Source: SMTZ1-83 sp048884925 (GTDB lineage Archaea; Asgardarchaeota; Thorarchaeia; Thorarchaeales; Thorarchaeaceae). From it: a stretch of DNA of 9,225 bases. Shown here in pieces: positions 1 to 6,930 of this stretch. The position numbers and the translations under genes were made by a program. The stretch is from the NCBI GenBank assembly GCA_048884925.1, contig JBHLQK010000128.1, forward strand, positions 1 through 9,225. The letters run 5' to 3'. Each line of letters opens with the position of its first letter. Within the stretch, counting starts at the first letter, position 1. Under the pieces are notes generated by a model that ran no database searches, was not told where the DNA came from, and saw only the letters and a program-made list of their open reading frames with translations.

Positions 1-5
1 CGAAA

Positions 6-323
6 ATGTATAGCTGGGATATGTATTCTGCAGCCCCTTCAAAGCCCACATATCTATATATAGCGGAAATGCAAATGAGGATTATCCACATGGAGATGGA
101 TTTCATGGGTAAAGGAATGGCACTTCTTGGACTGATCCTGATTATTGTCGGGCTTCTACCAATCATCTTTGAATTAGCTGGCGGACTTCTGCCAGAAATT
201 TCTGCTTTCTTCTATATGCTTGGTCTCTTCGAGTTAGATCTTGCGGGATTTATATTCTCTGAGATCATGTTGATTCTTCTGGTGCTTGGTGTTCTGCTTC
301 TAATCATTGGCGCAGTCAGATAG
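6..323 (+). CDS. small two-helix membrane protein, possibly 5'-incomplete
   Basis: Function is not recognised. The reading frame is open to the left edge of the window, so the start at 6 may be internal to a longer protein. In-frame ATGs also lie at 21, 69, 90, 96, 105 and 117, and no convincing Shine-Dalgarno singles one out. The first 37 residues (from the ATG at 6) are polar and unusually Met-rich. Two strongly hydrophobic segments follow, at about residues 38-60 and 80-104, with a short loop between them containing PEISAFFYMLG. The protein ends almost immediately after the second helix, at GAVR-stop. It is therefore most likely a small integral membrane protein with a helical hairpin and short ends. 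The next gene lies 162 bp downstream beyond a strong hairpin, so co-transcription with it is unlikely. That it is a real gene is fairly likely because of the two clean membrane segments; its role is unknown. Confidence 0.55.
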   Translation: MYSWDMYSAAPSKPTYLYIAEMQMRIIHMEMDFMGKGMALLGLILIIVGLLPIIFELAGGLLPEISAFFYMLGLFELDLAGFIFSEIMLILLVLGVLLLIIGAVR

Positions 324-349
324 AACCGAAACATCGGGATCATGGCGGA

Positions 350-380
350 CCCGTTTACGACTGGATGGGCCGTAAACGGG
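350..380 (+). terminator. 10-bp perfect hairpin after the first gene, then a pyrimidine/T tract
   Basis: The arm cccgtttacg (350-359) is perfectly complementary to cgtaaacggg (371-380), with an 11-nt loop. Short flanking arms (gcgg at 345-348, ccgc at 390-393) could extend the fold with an internal bulge. A pyrimidine-rich run ending in T5 follows at about 405-421. The position, 27 bp after the stop codon at 323, fits a transcription terminator or 3' stability hairpin. Archaeal termination depends mainly on the T tract, so the hairpin may instead protect the 3' end. Confidence 0.55.
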
Positions 381-415
381 CATTTTAGGCCGCTTGCTTA
401 GAGGTCTTCTTCTCT

Positions 416-424
416 CTTTTTATG
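416..424 (+). promoter_or_regulatory. possible TATA-like element for the PF06224 gene
   Basis: CTTTTTATG lies 62 nt before the start at 486. The same nine-base string occurs in the minus-strand sequence upstream of the gene at 6931-7224. It overlaps the T tract that may end the previous transcript, so the two readings compete. No clear BRE is visible. Confidence 0.25.
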
Positions 425-485
425 TTGACATTCATAGTCTGATTGATATGCTGGTAGAGCGACAAGAATTCAGTGAGTCATCCCA

Positions 486-1667
486 ATGAATGAATTGACC
501 ATGGAACAGATCAGACTAAACCACTTGAGAAAGCAGCATGCCTTGGATAAGAAAAGTCCTGACTTCTATGAAATAGCCAAGACTCAGTTGGGCCTTCACT
601 CTACAGACTATTGGACTCCATATCTCTCAGTCTGGGCAAGGATAGGTGACTACGACGCGAAGACTGTTTTCAAGTCATTGAACAGAGGTGACCGTCTGTT
701 AAGACTCAATGCATTTAGAACAACAGTTCATGTCGTCCATGTAGACAATCTATCACTGTTGATTCATGCGACCCAAACGGCTTTGTACAGAAAGATGCGG
801 CAGCATCCCGATATCAAACACCTCAGTGACAATGAGCTTGAGTCATTGAAGGAAACCGTCCTCACTGCGTTGGAAGATGGCCCGAAGACGATGCGAGAGA
901 TTAAGAAACTAGTACCAGAGCATGCAAGACAGATACGACCCCTGTTTCAACTGGCAGCCACATCGGGCGACGTGATTCGGGCAACAGCCAGTCATGCACG
1001 GAGTTCGACTACAGCTTATGCGCTTCTGGAGAGATGGGTAAAGGGATTTAGTTTGGATGATACATCTGAGAACGATGCTATTGATCAAGTAATGCAAATG
1101 TACATTGACAGATTCGGTCCAGTATCTATCGATGATATGGCATGGTGGCTACCAACCACAAAATCCCGGGCGAAGGCAGCTGCTGAGGGCTTCGATGAAA
1201 TTGTAGCAGTAGAAACGGCGGGGAAAAGCAAGCTAATGACCATCAGTGATATTGACTATGCCACATCACTTGAACCTCCATCAGAGCCTGTCATATGGTT
1301 TCTTCCTTACGAGGATCACCTTCCCAAGGCATTCGTCAATCGGTCATGGTATCTAGATGACAAAATGAAATCCCGAGTATTTCCAAAACTGAGAGAACAC
1401 TATTGGCCACCCAAGTGTCCTCTTCCGCCCCCAGACGTTAAGGTGACAGGGGCTACGAATGTATCGGGCGAGATTCGACCGACCATTTGGATCAACGGAG
1501 AGGTGGCAGGTCGATGGGAACTCGAGAAAAATGGAATGGAATACCGAATTAGTTACAGCGTATTTCAGAAAGTCCATGCGAAGTATGGTAATATAATTTC
1601 AGAACGAGCGAGAGAGTTGGAAGACTTCGTAAACACGCGATTAGTACCGATATCGAGAACGACCTGA
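486..1667 (+). CDS. winged-helix DNA-binding protein of the PF06224 (HTH_42, AlkZ-like) family
   Basis: The 393-residue length is normal for the PF06224 superfamily, which includes the DNA glycosylases AlkZ and YcaQ/AlkX that excise bulky alkylated bases and unhook crosslinks. The family signature is seen at residues 34-55, running from QLGLHST through TPYLSVWARIGDY. It is followed by LLRLNAFRTTVHVV at 71-84 (family pattern lvR.. mRgTlHlv). Near the C terminus, WFLPYEDHLPKAFVNR (271-286) and IRPTIWINGEVAGRWEL (330-346) match the conserved LPpyDe..R and dG.vvG.W blocks. Where AlkZ has the catalytic Q-hydrophobic-Q motif, this protein has His38-Ser39-Thr40. From memory, actinobacterial relatives with a GLHATDP-type motif exist, so this is probably a subfamily trait rather than decay. 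DNA binding is likely; glycosylase activity is unproven. The ATG at 486 has no strong ribosome site, and the ATG at 501 is an alternative. Confidence 0.85.
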   Translation: MNELTMEQIRLNHLRKQHALDKKSPDFYEIAKTQLGLHSTDYWTPYLSVWARIGDYDAKTVFKSLNRGDRLLRLNAFRTTVHVVHVDNLSLLIHATQTALYRKMRQHPDIKHLSDNELESLKETVLTALEDGPKTMREIKKLVPEHARQIRPLFQLAATSGDVIRATASHARSSTTAYALLERWVKGFSLDDTSENDAIDQVMQMYIDRFGPVSIDDMAWWLPTTKSRAKAAAEGFDEIVAVETAGKSKLMTISDIDYATSLEPPSEPVIWFLPYEDHLPKAFVNRSWYLDDKMKSRVFPKLREHYWPPKCPLPPPDVKVTGATNVSGEIRPTIWINGEVAGRWELEKNGMEYRISYSVFQKVHAKYGNIISERARELEDFVNTRLVPISRTT

Positions 1668-1688
1668 CGTTCTTCCGTGTGCTAAGTC

Positions 1689-1698
1689 TTGAATTATC
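1689..1698 (+). promoter_or_regulatory. weak TATA-like site before the giant surface gene
   Basis: TTGAATTATC sits about 38-47 nt before the ATG at 1736. That spacing resembles the TATA-like sites proposed here for the TIGR04076, mscL and isomerase genes. The match is poor, and read-through from the PF06224 gene (68-bp gap) is equally possible. Confidence 0.2.
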
Positions 1699-1723
1699 TC
1701 CATGAGCTAACTAGCGCTCTCTC

Positions 1724-1727
1724 GAGG
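1724..1727 (+). promoter_or_regulatory. Shine-Dalgarno GAGG favouring the ATG at 1736
   Basis: GAGG at 1724-1727 leaves 8 nt to the ATG at 1736 and only 5 nt to the in-frame GTG at 1733. This favours the ATG as the start codon; the difference is one residue. Confidence 0.5.
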
Positions 1728-1735
1728 CGAATGTG

Positions 1736-1810
1736 ATGAAGAAAGGGATGCACGCAGTCATTGGACTCCTTGCGATATTCTTGATTGGCTTTATTGGAAT
1801 AGCAGATTTT
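1736..1810 (+). other. signal peptide of the surface protein
   Basis: A positively charged start (MKKGMH) is followed by the hydrophobic run AVIGLLAIFLIGFIGIA. The sequence after it turns polar and acidic (NIELNDNSLSDSQ). The cleavage site is uncertain, near residues 22-28. An uncleaved signal anchor is possible, but it would place both ends of the protein on the cytosolic side together with the later helix, without changing the outside location of the rod. Confidence 0.7.
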
Positions 1811-4800
1811 GGAGCCATTTCAAATATAGAACTGAATGATAATTCCCTGTCTGATTCCCAATCAGCTCAGACGCTGCAAGATGGAACATCAATCGAAACC
1901 AAGGGCTTCACTATATCATCAGATTCAAAGAGCGGAGTGCTTGATCCCATCAGAATTAGACAATCAGGGTATCAAACCACTGAAGGAAAGAGAGGGAGAA
2001 CTGATACTGGTTCAAATACACAAAGCGATATCGCTATTGATGACGCAAATGGCTGGTTTATGAATTCAACTAGCATCGATGTCTGGAACCTCCAAAGGCT
2101 ATATGGAATCAATGGTACATTTGATGCTGGAACCGATCCGTGGACCAATTATACAAAGGGTGGTGGCGGCTCATCCACACAGCTCGCTTCTTACAATTCC
2201 GCTGAAAAGTATATTGAATGCAAAAACGTGGGGGAGTATGATTCTCATCCCACTTTTGGTGTGTCCTATACGCATTATTCCGGTGAGATTGGATTTAGTC
2301 AGGTGATTTATAATGTACCAAATGTTCTTGATTTCAGGTTGGAATTCGATTTTCGCTATGCTACAGGACCACTTGATCCACAAGACAATGATTCATTGGG
2401 TGATATTGGAGTCTTTTGGCAATTGGAGAAAGATCTTGCTATCATTGAGGCATGGTATACTCAAATGCAATTACTGAGTTCACACGACGGATGGCATCAT
2501 ATATCACATGATTTCGATCCAATTCCAGCGGCGTGGAGTGAGTTCACGATTTCTCTGGGATTATATTTTCCTGGGAATGTCGTCGTTGACAACGATACGG
2601 ATTATGACGACGACCCGCTTAGAGAATACGATGGCATGGAGAACATGCAAAATGTCACTTTGCAACTGGATAACATTGTATTCACGAGTATTGCATCCCC
2701 AACTCCAGAGTCAGTTGACTTAACATTCCATGCAGGCTCGTTCTCAGTACCGATATCAAATGCAGGGACTGCATCAATTTCGAATCCAAGCTTCTGGACA
2801 GTGGATCCTCTGAATGTTGAGGTCACATCAAATACCAGTGTCATCTTTTCCTATACTGTCACTTCGCTCTTTCACCGCTATATCAATTCATCTTGGACTA
2901 CAGACCTCTCGAAAGACGGTGTTCAATATTCGGCAACTGCGGGACAAAGTGCTCAGCTGTTTCTCTATACATATATCACTCCGTCAACGGAATATAGCGC
3001 CTTCACAGTGGACTTGTTGTATCCTGATGATTGGGAGAATGCAACCGTTTTAGACCCGCTTACAAACGACATCACAGGCCTATGTTCTATCTCTCCTGGG
3101 CGTATCCATATACCAAATAGCGAGGTAAGTCGCAGTGGATGGTGGGAGATGAACCTTCAGTCCCCCAACTATGCGCGAAATGTATCGCTCCAAGTTCAGG
3201 ATGAGTACACGGAGCAATGGTCTGAGAATTCTCTGTTTAGACCAGGAAATAACACAAGAGCGCAGATTGAGATTGGCACTGCACTCAATATTCCCACAGC
3301 TGGAAGCCCTGTCAACATCACCTGGATTCTTCCAAATTCAACCACATGGTCATACGATTCAATTAGTGCAATGAACAATGGAGTGGTAAACAGCTCACAG
3401 TGGATACTTGGAGGGACAAATACTTCCGCAGGTCAATGGGAAGTCACCGTATTGTGGACAAATGGAACAGAAATTGCCTATGATTATGCAGTATTCGATA
3501 TGTATCACTCTGCTAGCATCACTCCTCGAGAAAGCCTAGTTGAAACTGATGCAGGATTGCTTATCACTAATATTCTCTATTATGTAGATGAAGACACAGG
3601 AAAATTCATTCTAGATGCATCCGCGACAATAGCTGCTAATTGGACAGGTTCAACGGTATACTTCGAGGCAGATCCAATACATAATTGGTGGCAGGCAGAT
3701 TTTGATACATCTCTTGTTGAAGCAGGTCAGCATGTGGTTGTTGTTAATGCCTCAATACCTTATTACGATGACATTACGTGTCAATTCATAATTGTATCAA
3801 CACATCGCACCACTTTCCAATTGACCTCAGTAGGAGGATTGCCAACTGAAACGGGTCTACATGAAACTCTTACTGTGTATATGGAATATCAATACTTGAA
3901 TGGCACTGGTGTTACAGGAGCTGCAATGAGCATGAGCTTCACGGGCCCCTCGGGTGGCCTCTTATTGCTAGGTCAGAGTAGCACGCTTCCAGGCAACTAC
4001 TCCATTGATTTGACAAGCTCAATATCAGGAATATATACAGTGACAATAACCGCCTCAAAGCCGTACCATCATAACAAAACGGGTTCATTCACATTGATTG
4101 TGGGAGAAACTGGGACTCAACTAACGGTTCTAAATGGTACCGCGGACTTCCTAGATATGGGCGGCACCTACAGGCTTGTTTTGGAGTATGCAAACAGTAC
4201 TGGAGATGGAATTGATGCAGCAGACGTTGCAGTGATAGCTGTCACTCCATCATCAGGACTTGGCTATTCAATGGTTTCATATGAAGGCAATGGTTTCTAC
4301 TCGTTTGTATTGACTCCGTCGACTGCGGGGACATACACCTTGATTTTGCGTGCAAATCTTACAAACCATGTAACACAGATAGTTTCGTTCACTCTTACTG
4401 CAAGTAATATTGCTACATTACTCACTATTGACAGTCCAGGTGCCACCGTAGCAGTCTTGGAGAGCATCACAGTTCAACTTACTCTCTTGGATGATTATTC
4501 AAATGGAGTGTCAGGAGCCACCATCACAGTCCTAAATCTACCAGCAGGTCTTAATGTCCTACCTGACGATCTTACGGGAGGCTTCTACAACCTGTCAATA
4601 ACTGGTTCTATTCCAGGAACCTATCAGCTCGCGATTAGAGCTTCGAAGACAAATTATCTGAACTCAACAGTTGGGTTTACAATTATTGTGGCGGGATATT
4701 CGTCTATTTTTACGGTAATGAATGGAACAGCCGACTATATGACCTATGGGAATAGCTACAATCTGGTATTGAGGTATACTAATGGTACAGGATTTGGTCT

Positions 4801-6913
4801 TGATGGAGCAAGCATTGATGTTATCGATAGAATTCCGTCAGTCGGGCTTGGAGACCTTCCTGCGGTCGACGAAGGTAGTGGTTACTACTCCATCACCATC
4901 ACTCCTACAACATCAGATATTTTCAGCATTCTAATCAAAGCGAATCTCAGCGTGTATACGACACAAATCGTGAGTTTCAGCCTGACTGTGCGTGAGATAT
5001 CAACAATCCTGACACTTGATGCCTCAGGCGCGACAATAGCCGTTGATCAGAACTATATAGTTCAGCTCACATTCAGAGACGAGTCATTGAATGGGCTTCC
5101 AGGCGCAACTGTACTAGTCTTGAATCCTCCAGTTGGAATGGGCTACTCGGTATCTGAAATCTCTGGTGGGCAGTACGCACTCACGCTAACCCCCTCTATG
5201 ATTGGGACGTACGAGTTTGCCATCCGAGCTGCACTTAGCAACTATCTGAATTCAACCGTAGGATTCACTCTTGTTGTCCGAACGATTCCAACAGAACTAA
5301 GGATTGTTGAAGGACTGGAATCAGATTCTACCTTCTTCACCGAAGAATACAGCCTCACACTTGTTTACGTAAGAACTGATACTGGGCAGAATATTAGCTC
5401 AGCTGACCTGACCATTTCTACATTGCCTGCAGAGGGCCTGACTGTGTTCTTGTCAAAAGTAGATGACCTTTACTTCCTTGGATTTGCAGCTGAATCTATA
5501 GGGAAGTGGCAGGTGTTCTTTACAGCGAATAAGACAGACCACGTGAGTGGTTTCGTCGAGTTTGAGCTTGAAGTGCTACCTGTTGCCATTGAGATTAATG
5601 ACATCGAGGGCTTGACTGCAGTCGAAGGAGTGCAAAACGTTCTGAGTCTATGGCTTCTTGAGTCCGAAACGAGAAATCCAGTTTCTGGGGCAATTATTGA
5701 ATATCAGCTCATCAGTGAAACCGGACCAGGGGAGATACAGCAAATGGCCGAGGACGGAGGTGACCCTGGCCATTACACGGCATCATTTCAGATGCCTAGT
5801 TTTCTATCAACCACTTATGTAAGGATATACGTCACGATTGAGAACTATGAAATGGACACGGATTATTATGAAGTCGAACTTGTTCCAATCCTTAGTGAGA
5901 TCGAAGCTTTAAACAGGACTATCAGGGATTATTCGCTCTTCATCGCCATCATAGGTATTGCAGCAATTTCCTACGGAGGCCGAAGATCATACATCAGAAA
6001 ACAAAGAATACGAAACATCGAGGCGATGCTTGTAAAGCGTCGATTTGATGATATAAAGAGTCTATTGGGAGTTATTGTCCTGCACAAGTACACTGGAATT
6101 CCAGTCTATTCGAAGATGATGAAAGAGGGTCTTGATGAGTCACTGGTATCTGGATTTGTGAGTGCTATCAGTACTTTCAGAGGTGAGTTTGATGTCAACC
6201 AAGAGAACTGGGTGGTGACTCCGATTTCTGACATCATAAGAACGGTTGCCACGGAGAATTTGATCTGTGCATTCGTTTCTTTGGCACCTCCCTCGAAATC
6301 GCAGGAGTTGAGGATGGTGGAGTTTGCAGAGGCCATTGGATTTGTCTTTGACAATATGTATACAGAGGCGCCTGCAACGGCACTTGATCCGGGAACAGAG
6401 GCTCAGTTTGATACCTTTTTCGATGACATAATGGATGGACGATTCCTTCGCGACTACAAGGTGTCAGAGATTAAGTCGTTCCCTAGGAAGACCAAGTGTA
6501 TAGTGGAACGAATCCATCGCATAGATGACGAGGATGGATTTGACCTAGATGAGCTTGCTACAGAGATGACATCCTGTGGTTTTGAAGAGGCACGGGTATA
6601 TGCGATAATTATGGATGCTATCGAGATGGGCAATCTTGTCTTGACTTCCATTGATGAGATGAGAGCAAAGGAATTGGCTCATACTGCTGAAGAAGAATCT
6701 ACGATAATGGAAGCTGAACCGGAACCTGAGGGCCTAGAAACTATTGAAGAAGAATCCATGATAATGGAAGCTGAACCGGAACCTGAGGATCCAGAGCCAA
6801 CTCAAGAGCCTAAAGTCAGTGCTAAAGTGGATGAACCCGAGATTTCTGAAGAGGAGATGTTCTTGGAAGATATCGAGAGTCTTCTCTCAGAAGAAGACAA
6901 CAGGGATGAATGA
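1736..6913 (+). CDS. giant single-pass surface protein: Ig-like rod, membrane helix, cytosolic longin-like domain
   Basis: Numbering is from the ATG at 1736 (1725 residues). Residues 1-25 form a signal peptide (MKKGMH, then a hydrophobic core). About 105-320 is a beta-rich, possibly jelly-roll region with an acidic DNDTDYDDD motif at 285-293. About 320-690 is further beta-rich sequence. Seven tandem Ig-like domains of about 96-104 residues fill 690-1384. One short membrane helix lies at 1399-1415, followed by RRSYIRKQRIR, so the C terminus is cytosolic by the positive-inside rule. Residues 1442-1570 resemble a longin/profilin-fold domain (LLGVIVLHKYTGIPVYSK, then a helix with LVSGFVSAISTF). 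About 1588-1637 looks winged-helix-like, and 1652-1725 is an acidic tail. By eye about 33 N-X-S/T sequons occur, all before the membrane helix, which indicates an N-glycosylated outer part. It is probably an adhesin or receptor that passes a signal inward; the ligand and partner are unknown. The longin assignment is by pattern only. Confidence 0.85.
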   Translation: MKKGMHAVIGLLAIFLIGFIGIADFGAISNIELNDNSLSDSQSAQTLQDGTSIETKGFTISSDSKSGVLDPIRIRQSGYQTTEGKRGRTDTGSNTQSDIAIDDANGWFMNSTSIDVWNLQRLYGINGTFDAGTDPWTNYTKGGGGSSTQLASYNSAEKYIECKNVGEYDSHPTFGVSYTHYSGEIGFSQVIYNVPNVLDFRLEFDFRYATGPLDPQDNDSLGDIGVFWQLEKDLAIIEAWYTQMQLLSSHDGWHHISHDFDPIPAAWSEFTISLGLYFPGNVVVDNDTDYDDDPLREYDGMENMQNVTLQLDNIVFTSIASPTPESVDLTFHAGSFSVPISNAGTASISNPSFWTVDPLNVEVTSNTSVIFSYTVTSLFHRYINSSWTTDLSKDGVQYSATAGQSAQLFLYTYITPSTEYSAFTVDLLYPDDWENATVLDPLTNDITGLCSISPGRIHIPNSEVSRSGWWEMNLQSPNYARNVSLQVQDEYTEQWSENSLFRPGNNTRAQIEIGTALNIPTAGSPVNITWILPNSTTWSYDSISAMNNGVVNSSQWILGGTNTSAGQWEVTVLWTNGTEIAYDYAVFDMYHSASITPRESLVETDAGLLITNILYYVDEDTGKFILDASATIAANWTGSTVYFEADPIHNWWQADFDTSLVEAGQHVVVVNASIPYYDDITCQFIIVSTHRTTFQLTSVGGLPTETGLHETLTVYMEYQYLNGTGVTGAAMSMSFTGPSGGLLLLGQSSTLPGNYSIDLTSSISGIYTVTITASKPYHHNKTGSFTLIVGETGTQLTVLNGTADFLDMGGTYRLVLEYANSTGDGIDAADVAVIAVTPSSGLGYSMVSYEGNGFYSFVLTPSTAGTYTLILRANLTNHVTQIVSFTLTASNIATLLTIDSPGATVAVLESITVQLTLLDDYSNGVSGATITVLNLPAGLNVLPDDLTGGFYNLSITGSIPGTYQLAIRASKTNYLNSTVGFTIIVAGYSSIFTVMNGTADYMTYGNSYNLVLRYTNGTGFGLDGASIDVIDRIPSVGLGDLPAVDEGSGYYSITITPTTSDIFSILIKANLSVYTTQIVSFSLTVREISTILTLDASGATIAVDQNYIVQLTFRDESLNGLPGATVLVLNPPVGMGYSVSEISGGQYALTLTPSMIGTYEFAIRAALSNYLNSTVGFTLVVRTIPTELRIVEGLESDSTFFTEEYSLTLVYVRTDTGQNISSADLTISTLPAEGLTVFLSKVDDLYFLGFAAESIGKWQVFFTANKTDHVSGFVEFELEVLPVAIEINDIEGLTAVEGVQNVLSLWLLESETRNPVSGAIIEYQLISETGPGEIQQMAEDGGDPGHYTASFQMPSFLSTTYVRIYVTIENYEMDTDYYEVELVPILSEIEALNRTIRDYSLFIAIIGIAAISYGGRRSYIRKQRIRNIEAMLVKRRFDDIKSLLGVIVLHKYTGIPVYSKMMKEGLDESLVSGFVSAISTFRGEFDVNQENWVVTPISDIIRTVATENLICAFVSLAPPSKSQELRMVEFAEAIGFVFDNMYTEAPATALDPGTEAQFDTFFDDIMDGRFLRDYKVSEIKSFPRKTKCIVERIHRIDDEDGFDLDELATEMTSCGFEEARVYAIIMDAIEMGNLVLTSIDEMRAKELAHTAEEESTIMEAEPEPEGLETIEEESMIMEAEPEPEDPEPTQEPKVSAKVDEPEISEEEMFLEDIESLLSEEDNRDE
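2588..2614 (+). other. acidic, calcium-site-like motif in the N-terminal region
   Basis: Residues 285-293 read DNDTDYDDD, an alternating Asp pattern like metal-binding loops in extracellular beta-sandwich and dockerin-like proteins. It is followed by PLREYDG. Calcium binding is inferred from this composition only. Confidence 0.35.
4106..4693 (+). repeat. first copy of a two-domain (A-B) super-repeat
   Basis: This copy holds Ig-like domains 2 (A) and 3 (B), residues 791-986. Domain A carries NGTADF and ends in VTQIVSFTLT. Domain B carries PGATVAV and ends in NYLNSTVGFT. The same markers recur in the same order exactly 196 residues later. Confidence 0.75.
4694..5278 (+). repeat. second copy of the A-B super-repeat
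   Basis: This copy holds Ig-like domains 4 (A') and 5 (B'), residues 987-1181. NGTADY recurs 196 residues after NGTADF, and SGATIAV recurs 196 residues after PGATVAV. The closing strands TTQIVSFSLT and NYLNSTVGFT also match their partners. Codons at matching residues often differ, so the duplication is old. Confidence 0.75.
5930..5980 (+). other. single transmembrane helix of the surface protein
   Basis: YSLFIAIIGIAAISYGG (residues 1399-1415) is the only long hydrophobic stretch after the signal peptide. It is followed at once by RRSYIRKQRIR, a strong positive-inside signal that places the C terminus in the cytosol. Confidence 0.8.
6059..6448 (+). other. cytosolic longin-like (profilin-fold) domain
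   Basis: Residues 1442-1570 show an apparent order of two strands (LLGVIVLHK, GIPVYSKMM), a helix (DESLVSGFVSAISTFRGEF), further strands (including ENLICAFVSLA), then helices (SQELRMVEFAEAIGFVF and EAQFDTFFDDIMDG). That order matches the longin fold (beta-beta-alpha-beta-beta-beta-alpha-alpha) better than roadblock/LC7, which begins with a helix. Longin and roadblock domains are platforms for small GTPases in eukaryotes and are frequent in Asgard archaea. The assignment is by pattern recognition; a structure prediction would decide it. Confidence 0.5.
6683..6788 (+). repeat. 57-bp tandem duplication in the acidic C-terminal tail
   Basis: The segment at 6683-6731 recurs at 6740-6788 with about 45 of 49 bases identical and a period of 57 bp. 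The encoded units are EEESTIMEAEPEPE and EEESMIMEAEPEPE, 19 residues apart. The in-frame period and high DNA identity show a recent duplication compared with the old Ig-like repeats. Confidence 0.85.
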
Positions 6914-6930
6914 AACGGTAAGAGATGTTT

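Larger units (their letters stand above)
3803..5887 (+). repeat. seven tandem Ig-like domain repeats
   Basis: Repeats start at residues 690, 791, 890, 987, 1086, 1182 and 1281. Each begins with a strand like TQLTV/TLLTI and has a central G.x.GA.i.V segment (for example GVSGATITV, GLPGATVLV). Each then runs through G.Y.. tltps..GtY... iraa..nY and closes with a VsFtL.V strand before the next repeat. This is the pattern of bacterial and archaeal Ig-like stalk domains. The last two units (1182-1384) are more divergent, as is the first. Confidence 0.8.

Noticed and set aside
909..1577. Minus-strand open frames at 909-1097 and 1353-1577 within the PF06224 gene
   Set aside because: They lie wholly inside a well-supported gene on the other strand, are rich in Cys, Arg and Ser in a shadow-frame manner, and have no ribosome site.
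1836..3378. Several 60-80 codon frames on both strands inside the giant surface gene
   Set aside because: All overlap a continuous 1725-codon frame with clear domain structure, and their translations show no domain or membrane pattern.
6059..6448. Roadblock/LC7 reading of the cytosolic domain
   Set aside because: The apparent order starts with two strands before the first long internal helix, which suits longin better. The helix at 1423-1440 could still serve as a roadblock first helix, so this is set aside, not excluded.
6106..6651. Minus-strand frames at 6106-6354 and 6454-6651
   Set aside because: They are antisense to the longin-like and winged-helix-like segments, have no ribosome site, and have Ser- and Ile-rich shadow composition.
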